Assembly: GCA_031264885.1 (NCBI GenBank)
Contig: JAISDM010000016.1
Location: 1 to 32,163, forward strand
From: Peptococcaceae bacterium
GTDB lineage: Bacteria; Bacillota; Peptococcia; DRI-13; UBA5745
Reading direction: 5' to 3'
DNA: 32,163 nucleotides
Shown here: positions 14,997 through 23,165 of the stretch, piece after piece
Layout of the letters: each line of letters begins with the position of its first letter
Position numbering within the stretch: position 1 is the first letter of the stretch
The notes under the pieces: generated by a model
What the model saw: only the letters and a program-made list of their open reading frames with translations
Databases searched by the model: none
What the model was told of the DNA's origin: nothing
Translations under genes and position numbers: made by a program

Positions 14997-15041
14997 CGCT
15001 TCGTGTCTGTGGGTTTGCTGTAGACGGGATTTCTGCGTTCT
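14993..15041. terminator. Possible terminator stem after transporter set 1
   Basis: AGAACGC (14993–14999) can pair with GCGTTCT (15035–15041), with an inner GTCT/AGAC pairing, followed by the T-rich TTCGCTT. The loop is long, so support is weak. It would serve the convergent transporter operon and Rpn-type gene. Confidence 0.3.
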
Positions 15042-15051
15042 TTCGCTTCAA

Positions 15052-15903
15052 TCAGCGGGCTTCTTTCATCAGCTCCTTAATCTGTTCTTCCAATCGAAGT
15101 CTTTCTTCTCTTTCTCTAGCCAATTGTCTTTCTGCCTCCAGCGCCTTCTTTTCCGCCGCCGACGCTTTTTGTTTTTCTTCTAATGCTTTTTGTTTTTCTT
15201 CTTCTATAATCTCTTCCCAGATATCATTCAAATAACGCGTTTCTCCAATCATTTCCAATTCCTCCTTCGTATAATTTACTTCGTTTAACATGCCGTAAAT
15301 CTTTTTAATCCAAGAAGGATCGCTGTCCTTCATTTCGCCGCCCAGAAACAATCGCTGCCACGGTTCCAAATCATCACTCACCGTCTTGGTATACTCGAAA
15401 AAACAAGAAACCGTCGATAGCCCAGGGAACACCAAGTCATGTTTTTTATCGTAAAACTCAAACATATGCACAGCGTCCTCATCTGACTTGATCAATCGAT
15501 CGCCGATGATGTTCAAACTCAAAACCCGTTTCAGACCTTTGTATTTCTTTGCTCCAAAGTTTTTTACAAATCGGTCCGAAGTGTAAAAAAAGGATCGGGT
15601 CGCGAAAATATTCCTGGTTTGCATTTGCAGTTCCACAATGAAATCCCCCGCGTCAAACGCCGCGGATATGTCTTTGATGGTTTCCTTGATTTTTCGAACT
15701 TCACCGTCGCGCTCAAAATAAGAATGAAAGCTGTATGGATTTGAAATCACAATATCTTTGGCGTCTATGCCGAAGAAATCATGAATCGTGCCCCACAGAA
15801 CTTCTTCGCTCTCGCCCGGTGTCGTCGTCGCTTTGCGAAACACAAGATCATTCGTGATCGACAAGCCTTTTTTCCTTTTTTCAGGTTCGGTTTCTTTCGC
15901 CAT
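15052..15903 (-). CDS. Rpn/PD-(D/E)XK nuclease family transposase-like protein
   Basis: The protein has 283 residues from the ATG at 15903, which has GGGAG upstream; a longer start at 15918 is possible. The N-terminal SITNDLVFRKAT, the central DFIVELQMQTRNIFATRSFFYTS (an ExQ nuclease core) and the SFFYTSDRFVKNF block are typical of the Rpn/YhgA-like family, annotated as PD-(D/E)XK nuclease family transposase. Known Rpn proteins are DNA endonucleases that stimulate RecA-independent recombination. The last 70 residues are a charged coiled coil with a short internal repeat (EEKQKA). These genes are often present in many copies in Clostridia. It lies within a 2.5 kb segment bounded by 27 bp direct repeats, so it may be part of a mobile or recombined block. 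Confidence 0.82.
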   Translation of the reverse strand: MAKETEPEKRKKGLSITNDLVFRKATTTPGESEEVLWGTIHDFFGIDAKDIVISNPYSFHSYFERDGEVRKIKETIKDISAAFDAGDFIVELQMQTRNIFATRSFFYTSDRFVKNFGAKKYKGLKRVLSLNIIGDRLIKSDEDAVHMFEFYDKKHDLVFPGLSTVSCFFEYTKTVSDDLEPWQRLFLGGEMKDSDPSWIKKIYGMLNEVNYTKEELEMIGETRYLNDIWEEIIEEEKQKALEEKQKASAAEKKALEAERQLAREREERLRLEEQIKELMKEAR

Positions 15904-16067
15904 AATCAATACTCCCATCGTTTTCTCAATTGGTTTGACATCATGAATCCCCCATAAAGAAATGATAGCATAGAATTCTCCAAAAATAAATATCCGAAAT
16001 TGACTTTGAGGCTTTGAGGGGGACGGATGCCGCCAAACGCAATGAATAATAAAAGGAGGCATACAAT

Positions 16068-17483
16068 TTGAAAAAGAAACTTTTACGAAGAAACTTTCTC
16101 AAATACGGCGCAGCAATAGGAACGGTGGCTTTAGTTGCAGCGGTTTTAGCCGGTTGTGGTAGCGCGGTCACTCCATCCTCCGGCGCAGAATCATCTGCAG
16201 TCTCATCCTCCGGTACATCGGAATCATTGCCCTCGGTTCAGGCGACGGAACCCGGAGCAATAAAACAATCATATTATCGTGTCAGCGGCGCGAATATAAT
16301 GCTCTACGAGCCGATTGAACCCGGAGAAAACGCAAAAATCCTGCTCGCCTCCATGCACGGCGGCCTGGGCCGGACTCTGGAGCAAAATTTCCTCAAAACC
16401 GTGGCTACGCTGGGATTTCGTACTATGTATTGTGTCCCAGACCACGCATCGTTTGTTGATCAGTTCAAAGATTTTGCGAACTGCATGACGTTTGCTCGGG
16501 AATATGATGGCGTCACAAAAATTATCCTGATGGGGCAGAGCCGCGGCGCCGCCGTAATGAGTGCCTACCAGAAAATTGCCGAGAATGGTGCAGATGTGTT
16601 TCAAGGGCCTGAGCGACGCCTACCCATTCCCGATATAGTGTGTTCCCCGGCTGACGGTCTCATGTTGCTTGACGCAAATTTTGGTTTTATGGTAATGCAT
16701 GTCATGTCCATGAACCCCGCTCTCATTGAGGAAGGTAACGCGATGAAGGTAGACCCTGAGCTTGACGCATTGAACCCCGAAAATGGTTTTGGCGAAGAAG
16801 AGTGCCATTACACCGAGGAGTTCCGCCGCAAATTCCTAACAGCCCAAAGGTCACGCTATTACGAGCTGATGGATCTGGCAGAGGAGCGTTGGGGGCTGAT
16901 CCAAAACGGAGAGGGTAATTTCTCGGATAACGAGCCGTTTATTGTGCCTGATTGCATTGGTACTAACAATTCGCCGAAGCTGTTTGCCGGTGATATAAGC
17001 TATTTCTCCCGAACCAAGGGGGCTTACGATCTCATCCATCCAGATGGCTCCATCACCAATGAAGTTATTCGGTGTCTGCGCCCAAACGAGAACAACCCCG
17101 CTTTCGCTGGCACCAAAGAGGCTGCCTTTGAGACAACCGTCAAGGACTTCTTTTGGATGGAGGTTAACATTACCGAAGACTATGACTACGGCGAGGATTA
17201 TCTGACCGGCGTCGATTTTGAAAGCAGCTTCACCTGTTCCAGTGGCAATGTAAAGATGATATCCTGTCCGCTGCTACTGATGGGCCATACGGCCGGATAC
17301 GAGTTCATTACTGCGGAGTGGTCCTACGAAAACGCAAACAGTGCTGATAAAACCATCGCGTTTACCGAAGGCGCCACGCACGGATGGTCTTCCATCGACA
17401 AGGACAAATATGGTGATACACTTCTAACCGAGGCCAAATATGTGGCCGACTGGATGACGGCGGAAGGGCGCTTTGTTGACTAA
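16068..17483 (+). CDS. Tat-signal lipoprotein, alpha/beta hydrolase
   Basis: The 471-residue protein starts at a TTG (16068) with AAAGGAGG at 16052–16059. The N-terminus carries a twin-arginine motif RRNFLK (7–12), a hydrophobic stretch and a lipobox LAGC with Cys30, followed by a Ser-rich linker to about residue 60. This predicts export, probably folded, and anchoring on the outer membrane face. The catalytic part resembles an alpha/beta hydrolase: oxyanion-type MHGG near 97, nucleophile elbow GQSRG with Ser158, and a late ATHGW with the likely catalytic His near 442. The acid residue is not fixed. The substrate is unknown. An extracytoplasmic esterase that releases products for the neighbouring transporter is a reasonable inference. 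It is divergent from the Rpn-type gene. Confidence 0.72.
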   Translation: MKKKLLRRNFLKYGAAIGTVALVAAVLAGCGSAVTPSSGAESSAVSSSGTSESLPSVQATEPGAIKQSYYRVSGANIMLYEPIEPGENAKILLASMHGGLGRTLEQNFLKTVATLGFRTMYCVPDHASFVDQFKDFANCMTFAREYDGVTKIILMGQSRGAAVMSAYQKIAENGADVFQGPERRLPIPDIVCSPADGLMLLDANFGFMVMHVMSMNPALIEEGNAMKVDPELDALNPENGFGEEECHYTEEFRRKFLTAQRSRYYELMDLAEERWGLIQNGEGNFSDNEPFIVPDCIGTNNSPKLFAGDISYFSRTKGAYDLIHPDGSITNEVIRCLRPNENNPAFAGTKEAAFETTVKDFFWMEVNITEDYDYGEDYLTGVDFESSFTCSSGNVKMISCPLLLMGHTAGYEFITAEWSYENANSADKTIAFTEGATHGWSSIDKDKYGDTLLTEAKYVADWMTAEGRFVD

Positions 17484-17504
17484 ACTTCGTTCTTTGCTAA
17501 TCCA

Positions 17505-17999
17505 TTAAAGAATTACAAGATGCGTAACCGCGTAAAAGACAAATAGAATAACCGTCCCGGCCAGGCAGATGCGGCAGCGGTCGATATACTGCTGCCGTGT
17601 CTCCGGCCTTTTTTTGAAGTGCTTGCGCCATCCGGAATTCTCGTCCATTACCGCGGCGCCATCTGAATCCGGCTCTGAACCTCGTTTTCGCAGTGTGCTT
17701 AACCGGAAAAGGCTGAGGATCACGGTGACAGCGCCGAATCCCAGCCAACAGTAAAACGCAGAAAAACTGAGGTTTTGCCGGTACTTATCGGCGCCATAAA
17801 CGCCGTATTTCAGCCAAGCCCCTGTCTCCCCGAAAGCCATGGCTATGGTCCCGCCTATCGTAATCCAAAAAAAGATTCGGCTGAGTTCAAGCAGGATAGA
17901 CCCCTCGGCGCTTCGTGTAATCCTCTCCCGCTTTTTTTCAAGCGACCTGCGGAACACATCGTCGTCGCCCTTGCCAAAGCGTTGTAGTAGATTAAACAT
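17505..17999 (-). CDS. Small membrane protein of unknown function
   Basis: The 164-residue product has three predicted membrane helices (about 36–56, 78–98 and 144–164) and a charged cytoplasmic segment between the second and third. I do not recognise a family. Its ATG at 17999 lies two bases after the stop of the second UGSC-type fusion gene, so the two are almost certainly co-expressed, which points to a linked role such as membrane tethering or transport. The last helix contains the right copy of the 27 bp repeat (17522–17548), a 9-codon stretch that also survives, in the same orientation, beside the DppF-like gene at 14970–14996. Confidence 0.7.
   Translation of the reverse strand: MFNLLQRFGKGDDDVFRRSLEKKRERITRSAEGSILLELSRIFFWITIGGTIAMAFGETGAWLKYGVYGADKYRQNLSFSAFYCWLGFGAVTVILSLFRLSTLRKRGSEPDSDGAAVMDENSGWRKHFKKRPETRQQYIDRCRICLAGTVILFVFYAVTHLVIL
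17522..17548. repeat. 27 bp direct repeat, right copy
   Basis: This is identical to 14970–14996. It lies inside the 3' coding end of the small membrane-protein gene. The copies are 2552 bp apart and may record insertion of the segment between them, or a recombination event. Confidence 0.85.
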
Positions 18000-18001
18000 A
18001 T

Positions 18002-19723
18002 TTACATCTGAGCTTCTTTCAGCATTTCATTCCAATGATCCGGGAGCTTGACCGCCTGGCTGGTGAGCTTGCCCATCGAGTAGTTCGACCGGAAGAACTG
18101 GCTGCGGTTACGGGTCGGATCCCCGACGACAATGACGACAATGTTGGCTTCTTTCCAGAACAGCGGCACCATACGCTTGGGGTCGTCGGATTCATACCAT
18201 TCCGGATCAAGATTCCCCATCCCGACCTCTTCCTTTAAGCTGTAAGGCTGCCAATGATTAAACCGGGATACGTTCGTTTCGAAGTACTCGGCGGTAACCT
18301 TCGCGTGGGCGAGGATGTACTTTGTAATGGATTCTTTATCATACCCGCTCCCGGCAAGCAGCTTCGCGACGGCCGGGCTTAAGAACAGGACGTTGTTATC
18401 CTGATATCTGCGCATTGTCTGATAGGGTTCAGTCATCCTGGCTGCCCAGTCGGTCAGATAATCCAGATGCTGTTCCGCGGTGGAACCGTTCGTCTGCATC
18501 GGGTCGCTGCATACGCGGCCGGAAACGATCGTGACGACGTTTTCGCCTTTGTCGAAGCCCTGCGTCTCAGCGACTGTCTTGAAGCCGATTTCTTCACAGA
18601 CTTGGTCATTCTCCGGGATAACCGGACGGAACATCTGTCCGTAGGTCGACATATCCGTCGAACCGATCTGGAACCCGGCGATGTTGCGCAGTATCAGGCG
18701 ATAGAAGCGGCCTACCGTTACGTTCGGCATACAATCCGGACGCTGATGCCCGATTTTGTAGTTGAATTTAAGTTGATCACGAATGGGCCCGTTCAGCATG
18801 ATCATCGCTTCCCACCCCGGAGTGGCGCCGGAGTCTTTGACGCTAAACTCAGGGGTCGCCATGATCTCGGCGATGGCGAGAAGCAGCGGGAAATATTCCG
18901 GATGACAGCCGGCCATAACACCGTTAACCGCGACTTTCCAAACAGTGCAGGAGGCCATGGACGGCTCCATAATGCCGATCACTTCCTCAGGATCGCGGTC
19001 CGTGAATTTCAGGAACTTCTCAATTTTTTCAACAGTCGGAGGGACAATCGGAAGACCGTCCGACCATTTCATTTCGTAGAAATAATCCTGGATCTCCTCG
19101 TTGCTTCCCTCAAAAATAATATCGCGGGAAGCCGGCCCTCTCTTTCTTTCCCTAGCCGTACTTTTGACAGGCGTTGTAAGGGCGGCGGCGATCTTCGGAA
19201 CGACAGCGTCACGAATGTTTTTGCGGACGGTATCCGCCGAATCCAGCGCGATCGGGTTCGGATATTCCACGAAACGGGCGTCCGGGTAGCCGGCGCTCTT
19301 CGCGTTCTGTTTTGCCATGGGTGGGAAGCCCTTGCAGAGTATGCCGACAGCCGGAATGCCCTGCCGCTCGACCAACACAACGCCGCGCGCCACAGCGGGA
19401 GAGCAGGTACCGCAGCAGCCGTTGCCGACAATTACGGCGTCAATGCCGTTTTTCTTAAGCTGTTCCGGAAGAGCCGCCATCATCTCGGCTTCATAAGACG
19501 GATCATGGAAATTGCCGAAGGTCTTGTAGCCGACAAATTTAATGTCCGGATACATGGCTTTTAATTCTTCTTCAATCATCGGGAAGGTTTCATCGCCGCG
19601 GAACGCCCAGTTCCAAAGCTCGCCGATGGTTTTTCCGTTGAGATCGGGGATGGACGGAGAAACTGTTTTGTCTTTTGAGACAGATACCGCGGCTGGATAA
19701 ACAACCTGAAGAACGCCACTCAT
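18002..19723 (-). CDS. UGSC-type redox-motif fusion protein, copy 2
   Basis: The 573-residue paralogue of the protein at 6259–7962 shares the same two-part architecture. The N-terminal domain (about 28–195) carries AVIVGNGCCGTCSPAVARG with CCGTC at 103–107, followed by LVERQGIPAVGILCKGF. The C-terminal domain (about 205–573) has WSDGLPIVPPTVEKIEKFL, AVNGVMAGCHPEY and VGRFYRLILRN. The CGTC core is even closer than copy 1 to the U-G-T-C site of GrdB-type reductases (comparison from memory). All motif cysteines are TGC, so it is not a selenoprotein. The start is an ATG with a weak AGAAG site. A strong promoter and a likely LysR operator lie directly upstream. It is co-transcribed with a three-helix membrane protein. 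The reaction is unknown. Confidence 0.72.
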   Translation of the reverse strand: MSGVLQVVYPAAVSVSKDKTVSPSIPDLNGKTIGELWNWAFRGDETFPMIEEELKAMYPDIKFVGYKTFGNFHDPSYEAEMMAALPEQLKKNGIDAVIVGNGCCGTCSPAVARGVVLVERQGIPAVGILCKGFPPMAKQNAKSAGYPDARFVEYPNPIALDSADTVRKNIRDAVVPKIAAALTTPVKSTARERKRGPASRDIIFEGSNEEIQDYFYEMKWSDGLPIVPPTVEKIEKFLKFTDRDPEEVIGIMEPSMASCTVWKVAVNGVMAGCHPEYFPLLLAIAEIMATPEFSVKDSGATPGWEAMIMLNGPIRDQLKFNYKIGHQRPDCMPNVTVGRFYRLILRNIAGFQIGSTDMSTYGQMFRPVIPENDQVCEEIGFKTVAETQGFDKGENVVTIVSGRVCSDPMQTNGSTAEQHLDYLTDWAARMTEPYQTMRRYQDNNVLFLSPAVAKLLAGSGYDKESITKYILAHAKVTAEYFETNVSRFNHWQPYSLKEEVGMGNLDPEWYESDDPKRMVPLFWKEANIVVIVVGDPTRNRSQFFRSNYSMGKLTSQAVKLPDHWNEMLKEAQM

Positions 19724-19759
19724 AGTTCATACACTTCTTTCTTTGTTTATTACATTTTT

Positions 19760-19788
19760 ATTATACTTTGAGTGGTTTTTTTGTCCAA
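19760..19788 (-). promoter_or_regulatory. Promoter of fusion gene copy 2
   Basis: On the − strand, TTGGAC (19783–19788) is followed after 17 bp by a perfect TATAAT (19760–19765). Transcription would start near 19753, giving a 30-base leader. It separates this gene from the esterase gene that ends at 19884. Confidence 0.7.
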
Positions 19789-19806
19789 TTGAACATAAAA
19801 CCCGTT

Positions 19807-19844
19807 TGATAGTTTAATGGCTATCAGTTGTTTTATCGATAGTT
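19807..19844. promoter_or_regulatory. Candidate LysR activation site for fusion gene copy 2
   Basis: TGATAG-N8-CTATCA (19807–19826) is a perfect inverted repeat and is followed by the palindrome TATCGATA (19834–19841) within ATCGATAGTT (19835–19844). The region spans about -54 to -91 from the predicted start, the usual place for LysR binding. TGATAGT and ATCGATAGTT recur at the LysR-B control region. Confidence 0.5.
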
Positions 19845-19883
19845 TATACTCTATATTTGGAGAGGCGGCTGCGGTCAGCTTCT

Positions 19884-21554
19884 CTATATGCGGTACAACC
19901 GCGTGGCATACTCATATATAAGCGCGTCCAGCCCCTCGCTCACGCCTTGGTAATGGCGCATTTCGCCGTCTTGGTCCAAGTACCCGAAGTCATCCCCGGC
20001 TGACGGCCAATAAGGCAGCCCCTCACCGTTAGGATCTCCCTTGCGGCAGAAATTCGCCCAATAGCCGCAGACGATGTCCGCCACCCGATAATCCAATTCC
20101 CGCCAGGGGCGGTTCGCCGGTACGCCGCCGGCAAGCGACCGGAAAGCATACCACTGGTCGCTGCCGTGAAACGCCAGCCGAAGGTCGGGGTTCATCTTTG
20201 GATCCGTCATATCTTCGGGGTGAACCGGGGGTATATGCGACCACAGGTAAGCGTATACGGACATGTTTGGGCGCAACTTCTTCATGTGCATACCGAACAG
20301 CCGGTGCAGCATCAAACTGCGGGCGCCGCTGGACTTCCCGTTGCCGGTCAGCCCCAGCGAGGCCAGCCGCCTGGCTTTCTTTGCCGCGTTTTCGTCCGTT
20401 ACCTTCACGAGCGCCTCAAAATCATACTTATCGTACAAATCCCCCAGCATATAGCGAAAATGAGCGTAAAAATCAGCCGCGTTCCCGATGGATTTCTTTA
20501 GGGGATATCGCGTTTCCCCGTCTCCGTCGTGGTGCCCAAGGTAAAACACAGGGTCGCCCGGATCCGTAAAAACCAGCGCCTCCCCGTAGGTGGCGCCGCC
20601 CATAACGTCGATATCGTAATCCAGCTTCTCAAACGCCTCATAAAAAGAACCGTATGGAATATAGTCCCCGTCGCATACCATATCGCCTATGACATAATCC
20701 CGCGCCAAATCAAAGCTGAACACGCGCTCTGCCGGCAGCTTGCGCAGATCGTCCAGGGGCGTGTCCGCCGCGATGCCCAACTGTCCCAGGTAATCTGTCC
20801 CGAACCGCTCCGCCTCCGGCACGGTGGGGAATTTCATGAACCAACGGAAAACACTCTGGGCAATAACGCGCTTCACCCGTCCGCGGGCATAGGGGCACAG
20901 GGCGATGGCGTTGGATTTCCATGTGCCGCCCGACACGCCGCCCACGGTAATGTTGTTCGGATCGCCGCCAAATTGCTCAATATTCTCCGTTACCCAGTCC
21001 AGCGCGGCCAACTGATCCATTAGCCCATAGTTGCCGCTTTTCCCGCCCTGCTCGGCCGAAAGCTGCGGCAGCGCGATATAACCGAACGGGCCAAGGCGCT
21101 GCCCCACACTCACGGCCACAATGCCGCGTTTGGCGAGGCCGACGGGGTTGTTCTGCACTTCATAGGAAAACCCGGTGGTCAGACCGCCCCCATGAAACCA
21201 GATAAACACGGGCCGTTTCTCGCCGGGCCGCGCCGCGCCTGTGCAAACGTTCAGATACAGGCAGTCCTCGCTGATTGCCGGCGCCGCCGCGGATACCGTG
21301 TCGTCATCGCCCTTCACGTCGGCGGAATCCCGGCGGTGTACCCATTTCATATCCTGGTAGGCAGCCGGCGCAAACGAGTCACAGCTGCGCACCCCATCCC
21401 AAGGGGCAGGCGGCGCGGGCGGCGCCCACCTAAGCGGACCCACCGGCGGAGCGGCATATGGAATGCCCTTAAACAGCGTCAAACCGTCCGCGTCTTCCCC
21501 TGCCGAAACACCCCGCGTCTTCCCGTATATCGTTTTTACAATCCCAATCGGCAT
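19884..21554 (-). CDS. Type-B carboxylesterase 1
   Basis: The protein has 556 residues from the ATG at 21554. The ATG two codons upstream sits only two bases from the AAGGAGAG site, so the inner one is preferred. It is a carboxylesterase/lipase family alpha/beta hydrolase that cleaves carboxylic esters. Visible motifs are FKGIPYAAPPVGPLR, SEDCLYLNV (95–103), oxyanion HGGG (121–124), nucleophile elbow GGVSGG with Ser208, an acidic residue in GATYGEALVF, and the His in AFHGSDQWYAF. The elbow has Val in place of the usual Glu of GESAGG. There is no signal peptide. It lies downstream of esterase 2 in the same direction. A copy of the 3' end of an esterase gene (21571–21611) lies just upstream of its ribosome site. 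Confidence 0.9.
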   Translation of the reverse strand: MPIGIVKTIYGKTRGVSAGEDADGLTLFKGIPYAAPPVGPLRWAPPAPPAPWDGVRSCDSFAPAAYQDMKWVHRRDSADVKGDDDTVSAAAPAISEDCLYLNVCTGAARPGEKRPVFIWFHGGGLTTGFSYEVQNNPVGLAKRGIVAVSVGQRLGPFGYIALPQLSAEQGGKSGNYGLMDQLAALDWVTENIEQFGGDPNNITVGGVSGGTWKSNAIALCPYARGRVKRVIAQSVFRWFMKFPTVPEAERFGTDYLGQLGIAADTPLDDLRKLPAERVFSFDLARDYVIGDMVCDGDYIPYGSFYEAFEKLDYDIDVMGGATYGEALVFTDPGDPVFYLGHHDGDGETRYPLKKSIGNAADFYAHFRYMLGDLYDKYDFEALVKVTDENAAKKARRLASLGLTGNGKSSGARSLMLHRLFGMHMKKLRPNMSVYAYLWSHIPPVHPEDMTDPKMNPDLRLAFHGSDQWYAFRSLAGGVPANRPWRELDYRVADIVCGYWANFCRKGDPNGEGLPYWPSAGDDFGYLDQDGEMRHYQGVSEGLDALIYEYATRLYRI

Positions 21555-21570
21555 GGTCATCTCTCCTTAA

Positions 21571-21611
21571 ACGGTACGTATTCATAGCCCGCGCAGACTC
21601 TTGATCAGCCC
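21571..21611. repeat. 41 bp direct repeat, esterase 3'-end remnant
   Basis: This matches 21646–21686 at 37 of 41 positions, and all four differences are transitions. The latter copy is the true end of esterase 2. On the − strand the remnant still reads GLIKSLRGL and a stop, so it is a leftover 3' end of an esterase gene. The palindromic repeat at 21625–21647 lies between the two copies. Confidence 0.8.
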
Positions 21612-21624
21612 GGGTCCGGATTGA

Positions 21625-21647
21625 GGGCGGCAGAATGCCGCCCCTAC
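21625..21647. repeat. Interspersed palindromic repeat, third copy
   Basis: GGGCGGCAGAATGCCGCCCC followed by TAC is the same unit as the pair at 235–302. It sits in the gap between the two esterase genes, where its GC-rich hairpin could affect read-through or mRNA stability. Confidence 0.75.
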
Positions 21648-21656
21648 GGTACATAT

Positions 21657-23132
21657 TTATAGTTCGCGCAGACTCTTGATCAGCCCCGGATGGTCGGCTG
21701 CGAAGCGAACGGCCTGCTTGGCGGCGGGGTTCCGCGCCAATTCCTCCGCCGCGTATCCCATATCGGTAAAGTGCATGGACACCGGGTTTTCTTTAGTATA
21801 GGCCGGCCAAGGCTTCAACCCTTCCCCGTTCGGGTCGCCCGTCTTTGCGAAATTGGTCCAATAATCCACCATCGCTTCCGACAATTCCTTATCATACGCG
21901 GTGAAACCGCCGTTTCCCGCGTCAGCCGCTTCCACCATGCCCATCACATACCGGATCTCGCTGCCGTGAGGCGTAGGGTTCTGCAGTCCCCTTTGCCGGG
22001 CGGGGGGCTGGGTCCGTTCGAAGTGGTAGGTGAATATCGGCCTGCGTCCCGTGTCTGTCTGCCGAATTGCCCAGGAAACGCCTCTGGAATAGACGAACGC
22101 CGGAATCATCCTCTCGTCGGCCACTTCATGGCGCACGATTTTGATCCATCCGCTGTCGCCGCTGACAGACCCGGCAATCACCGGAATATCCGCACATTCG
22201 CCTTTCCATATCCCCACGCCGGGCGTAACCGTCAGGATGTCGCCGTCAATGTCCGGCTGGAACACCGATTTCTCCCAGGATTCCAGTTCCCCGGCAGTGG
22301 CGTCCCGCAGCATGTCGTTCACCTCGCCGGCGTCCTTTTTCATCAAATCATCCGCCGTCCAGCCGAGTCTGTCCATTCCCCGCCGGCAGACGCCGATTTT
22401 TTCATCCAACGGACGATAATTGTCGGAATCGGTCACGCCGCCGCCGGATTCCACGATCACCCGCCGCATCATGTGCCGCGCGCGGGGTGAACACATCAGC
22501 ATGCGGGCGCTCATCCCGCCCGCGGAGAATCCGAACACCGTAATATTGTCCGCGTCCCCCCCGAATGCGCCGATGTTCCCGCGAACCCAGGAAAGAGCCG
22601 CTATCTGGTCCAGAAGCCCGTAGTTTCCCGTCGTCCCGTCCCGCGCTTTCAACGCGTCCAACGCAAGGAAGCCCAGCGCGCCCAAGCGGTAATTGACCGT
22701 GACCAAGATCACGCCCTTCCGCGCGAACGCCTCCCCGTCAAATTCCGGGGAAGTCCCGCATCCGGTAACAAACCCGCCCCCGTGGATCCAGAACATGACC
22801 GGGCAATTTCCCCTCTCGGATTCCCTCCCTGCCGGGCCGCCGCCCGTTTTCCCCGCCGCTCCCGCAGGCGCCCAGATATTCAGGTACAGGCAATCCTCAC
22901 CGATCTCCCGGACGTCCGGGTCGCCGAAGGGTTTATGCTGCACCGCGGACGCGGAGAATTTATCACAAAGAAGCACCCCCGCCCATGGCAGCGGTCTTTG
23001 GGGCGGCGTGAACCGCAGCATGCCCACAGGCGGCCTGGCGTAGGGGATCCCCTTAAACACCGTGACATTCTCATCCCTCCCCGGCACACCCTTCAGCAAG
23101 CCATATTGTGTGGGAACTGTATCCATAGCCAT
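21657..23132 (-). CDS. Type-B carboxylesterase 2
   Basis: The protein has 491 residues from the ATG at 23132, with AAGGAG at 23140–23145; a longer frame upstream runs through a palindrome and lacks a ribosome site. It is a carboxylesterase-family alpha/beta hydrolase with FKGIPYARPPVGMLR, GEDCLYLNIW (78–87), oxyanion HGGG (117–120), GFSAGG with Ser203 as nucleophile, and PHGSEIRYVMG with the catalytic His. The acid is probably in SGDSGW. There is no signal peptide, so it acts in the cytoplasm on imported esters. It lies downstream of two coupled LysR genes and upstream of esterase 1 on the same strand. The two esterases are divergent in sequence, so the pair may have different substrates. Confidence 0.92.
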   Translation of the reverse strand: MAMDTVPTQYGLLKGVPGRDENVTVFKGIPYARPPVGMLRFTPPQRPLPWAGVLLCDKFSASAVQHKPFGDPDVREIGEDCLYLNIWAPAGAAGKTGGGPAGRESERGNCPVMFWIHGGGFVTGCGTSPEFDGEAFARKGVILVTVNYRLGALGFLALDALKARDGTTGNYGLLDQIAALSWVRGNIGAFGGDADNITVFGFSAGGMSARMLMCSPRARHMMRRVIVESGGGVTDSDNYRPLDEKIGVCRRGMDRLGWTADDLMKKDAGEVNDMLRDATAGELESWEKSVFQPDIDGDILTVTPGVGIWKGECADIPVIAGSVSGDSGWIKIVRHEVADERMIPAFVYSRGVSWAIRQTDTGRRPIFTYHFERTQPPARQRGLQNPTPHGSEIRYVMGMVEAADAGNGGFTAYDKELSEAMVDYWTNFAKTGDPNGEGLKPWPAYTKENPVSMHFTDMGYAAEELARNPAAKQAVRFAADHPGLIKSLREL

Positions 23133-23165
23133 AAGATTTCTCCTTCCGCGGACGAGTATGAGTTT

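Noticed and set aside
18467..19564. 365-codon + strand ORF opposite fusion gene copy 2
   Set aside because: The − strand frame is supported by its paralogue over the full length; the + frame has no domain or ribosome site. The same reasoning removes 6493–7599.
19861..19885. Stem-loop overlapping the stop of esterase 1
   Set aside because: AGAG/CTCT and GCTG/CAGC pairings are short and interrupted, with no T-tract; not convincing as a terminator.
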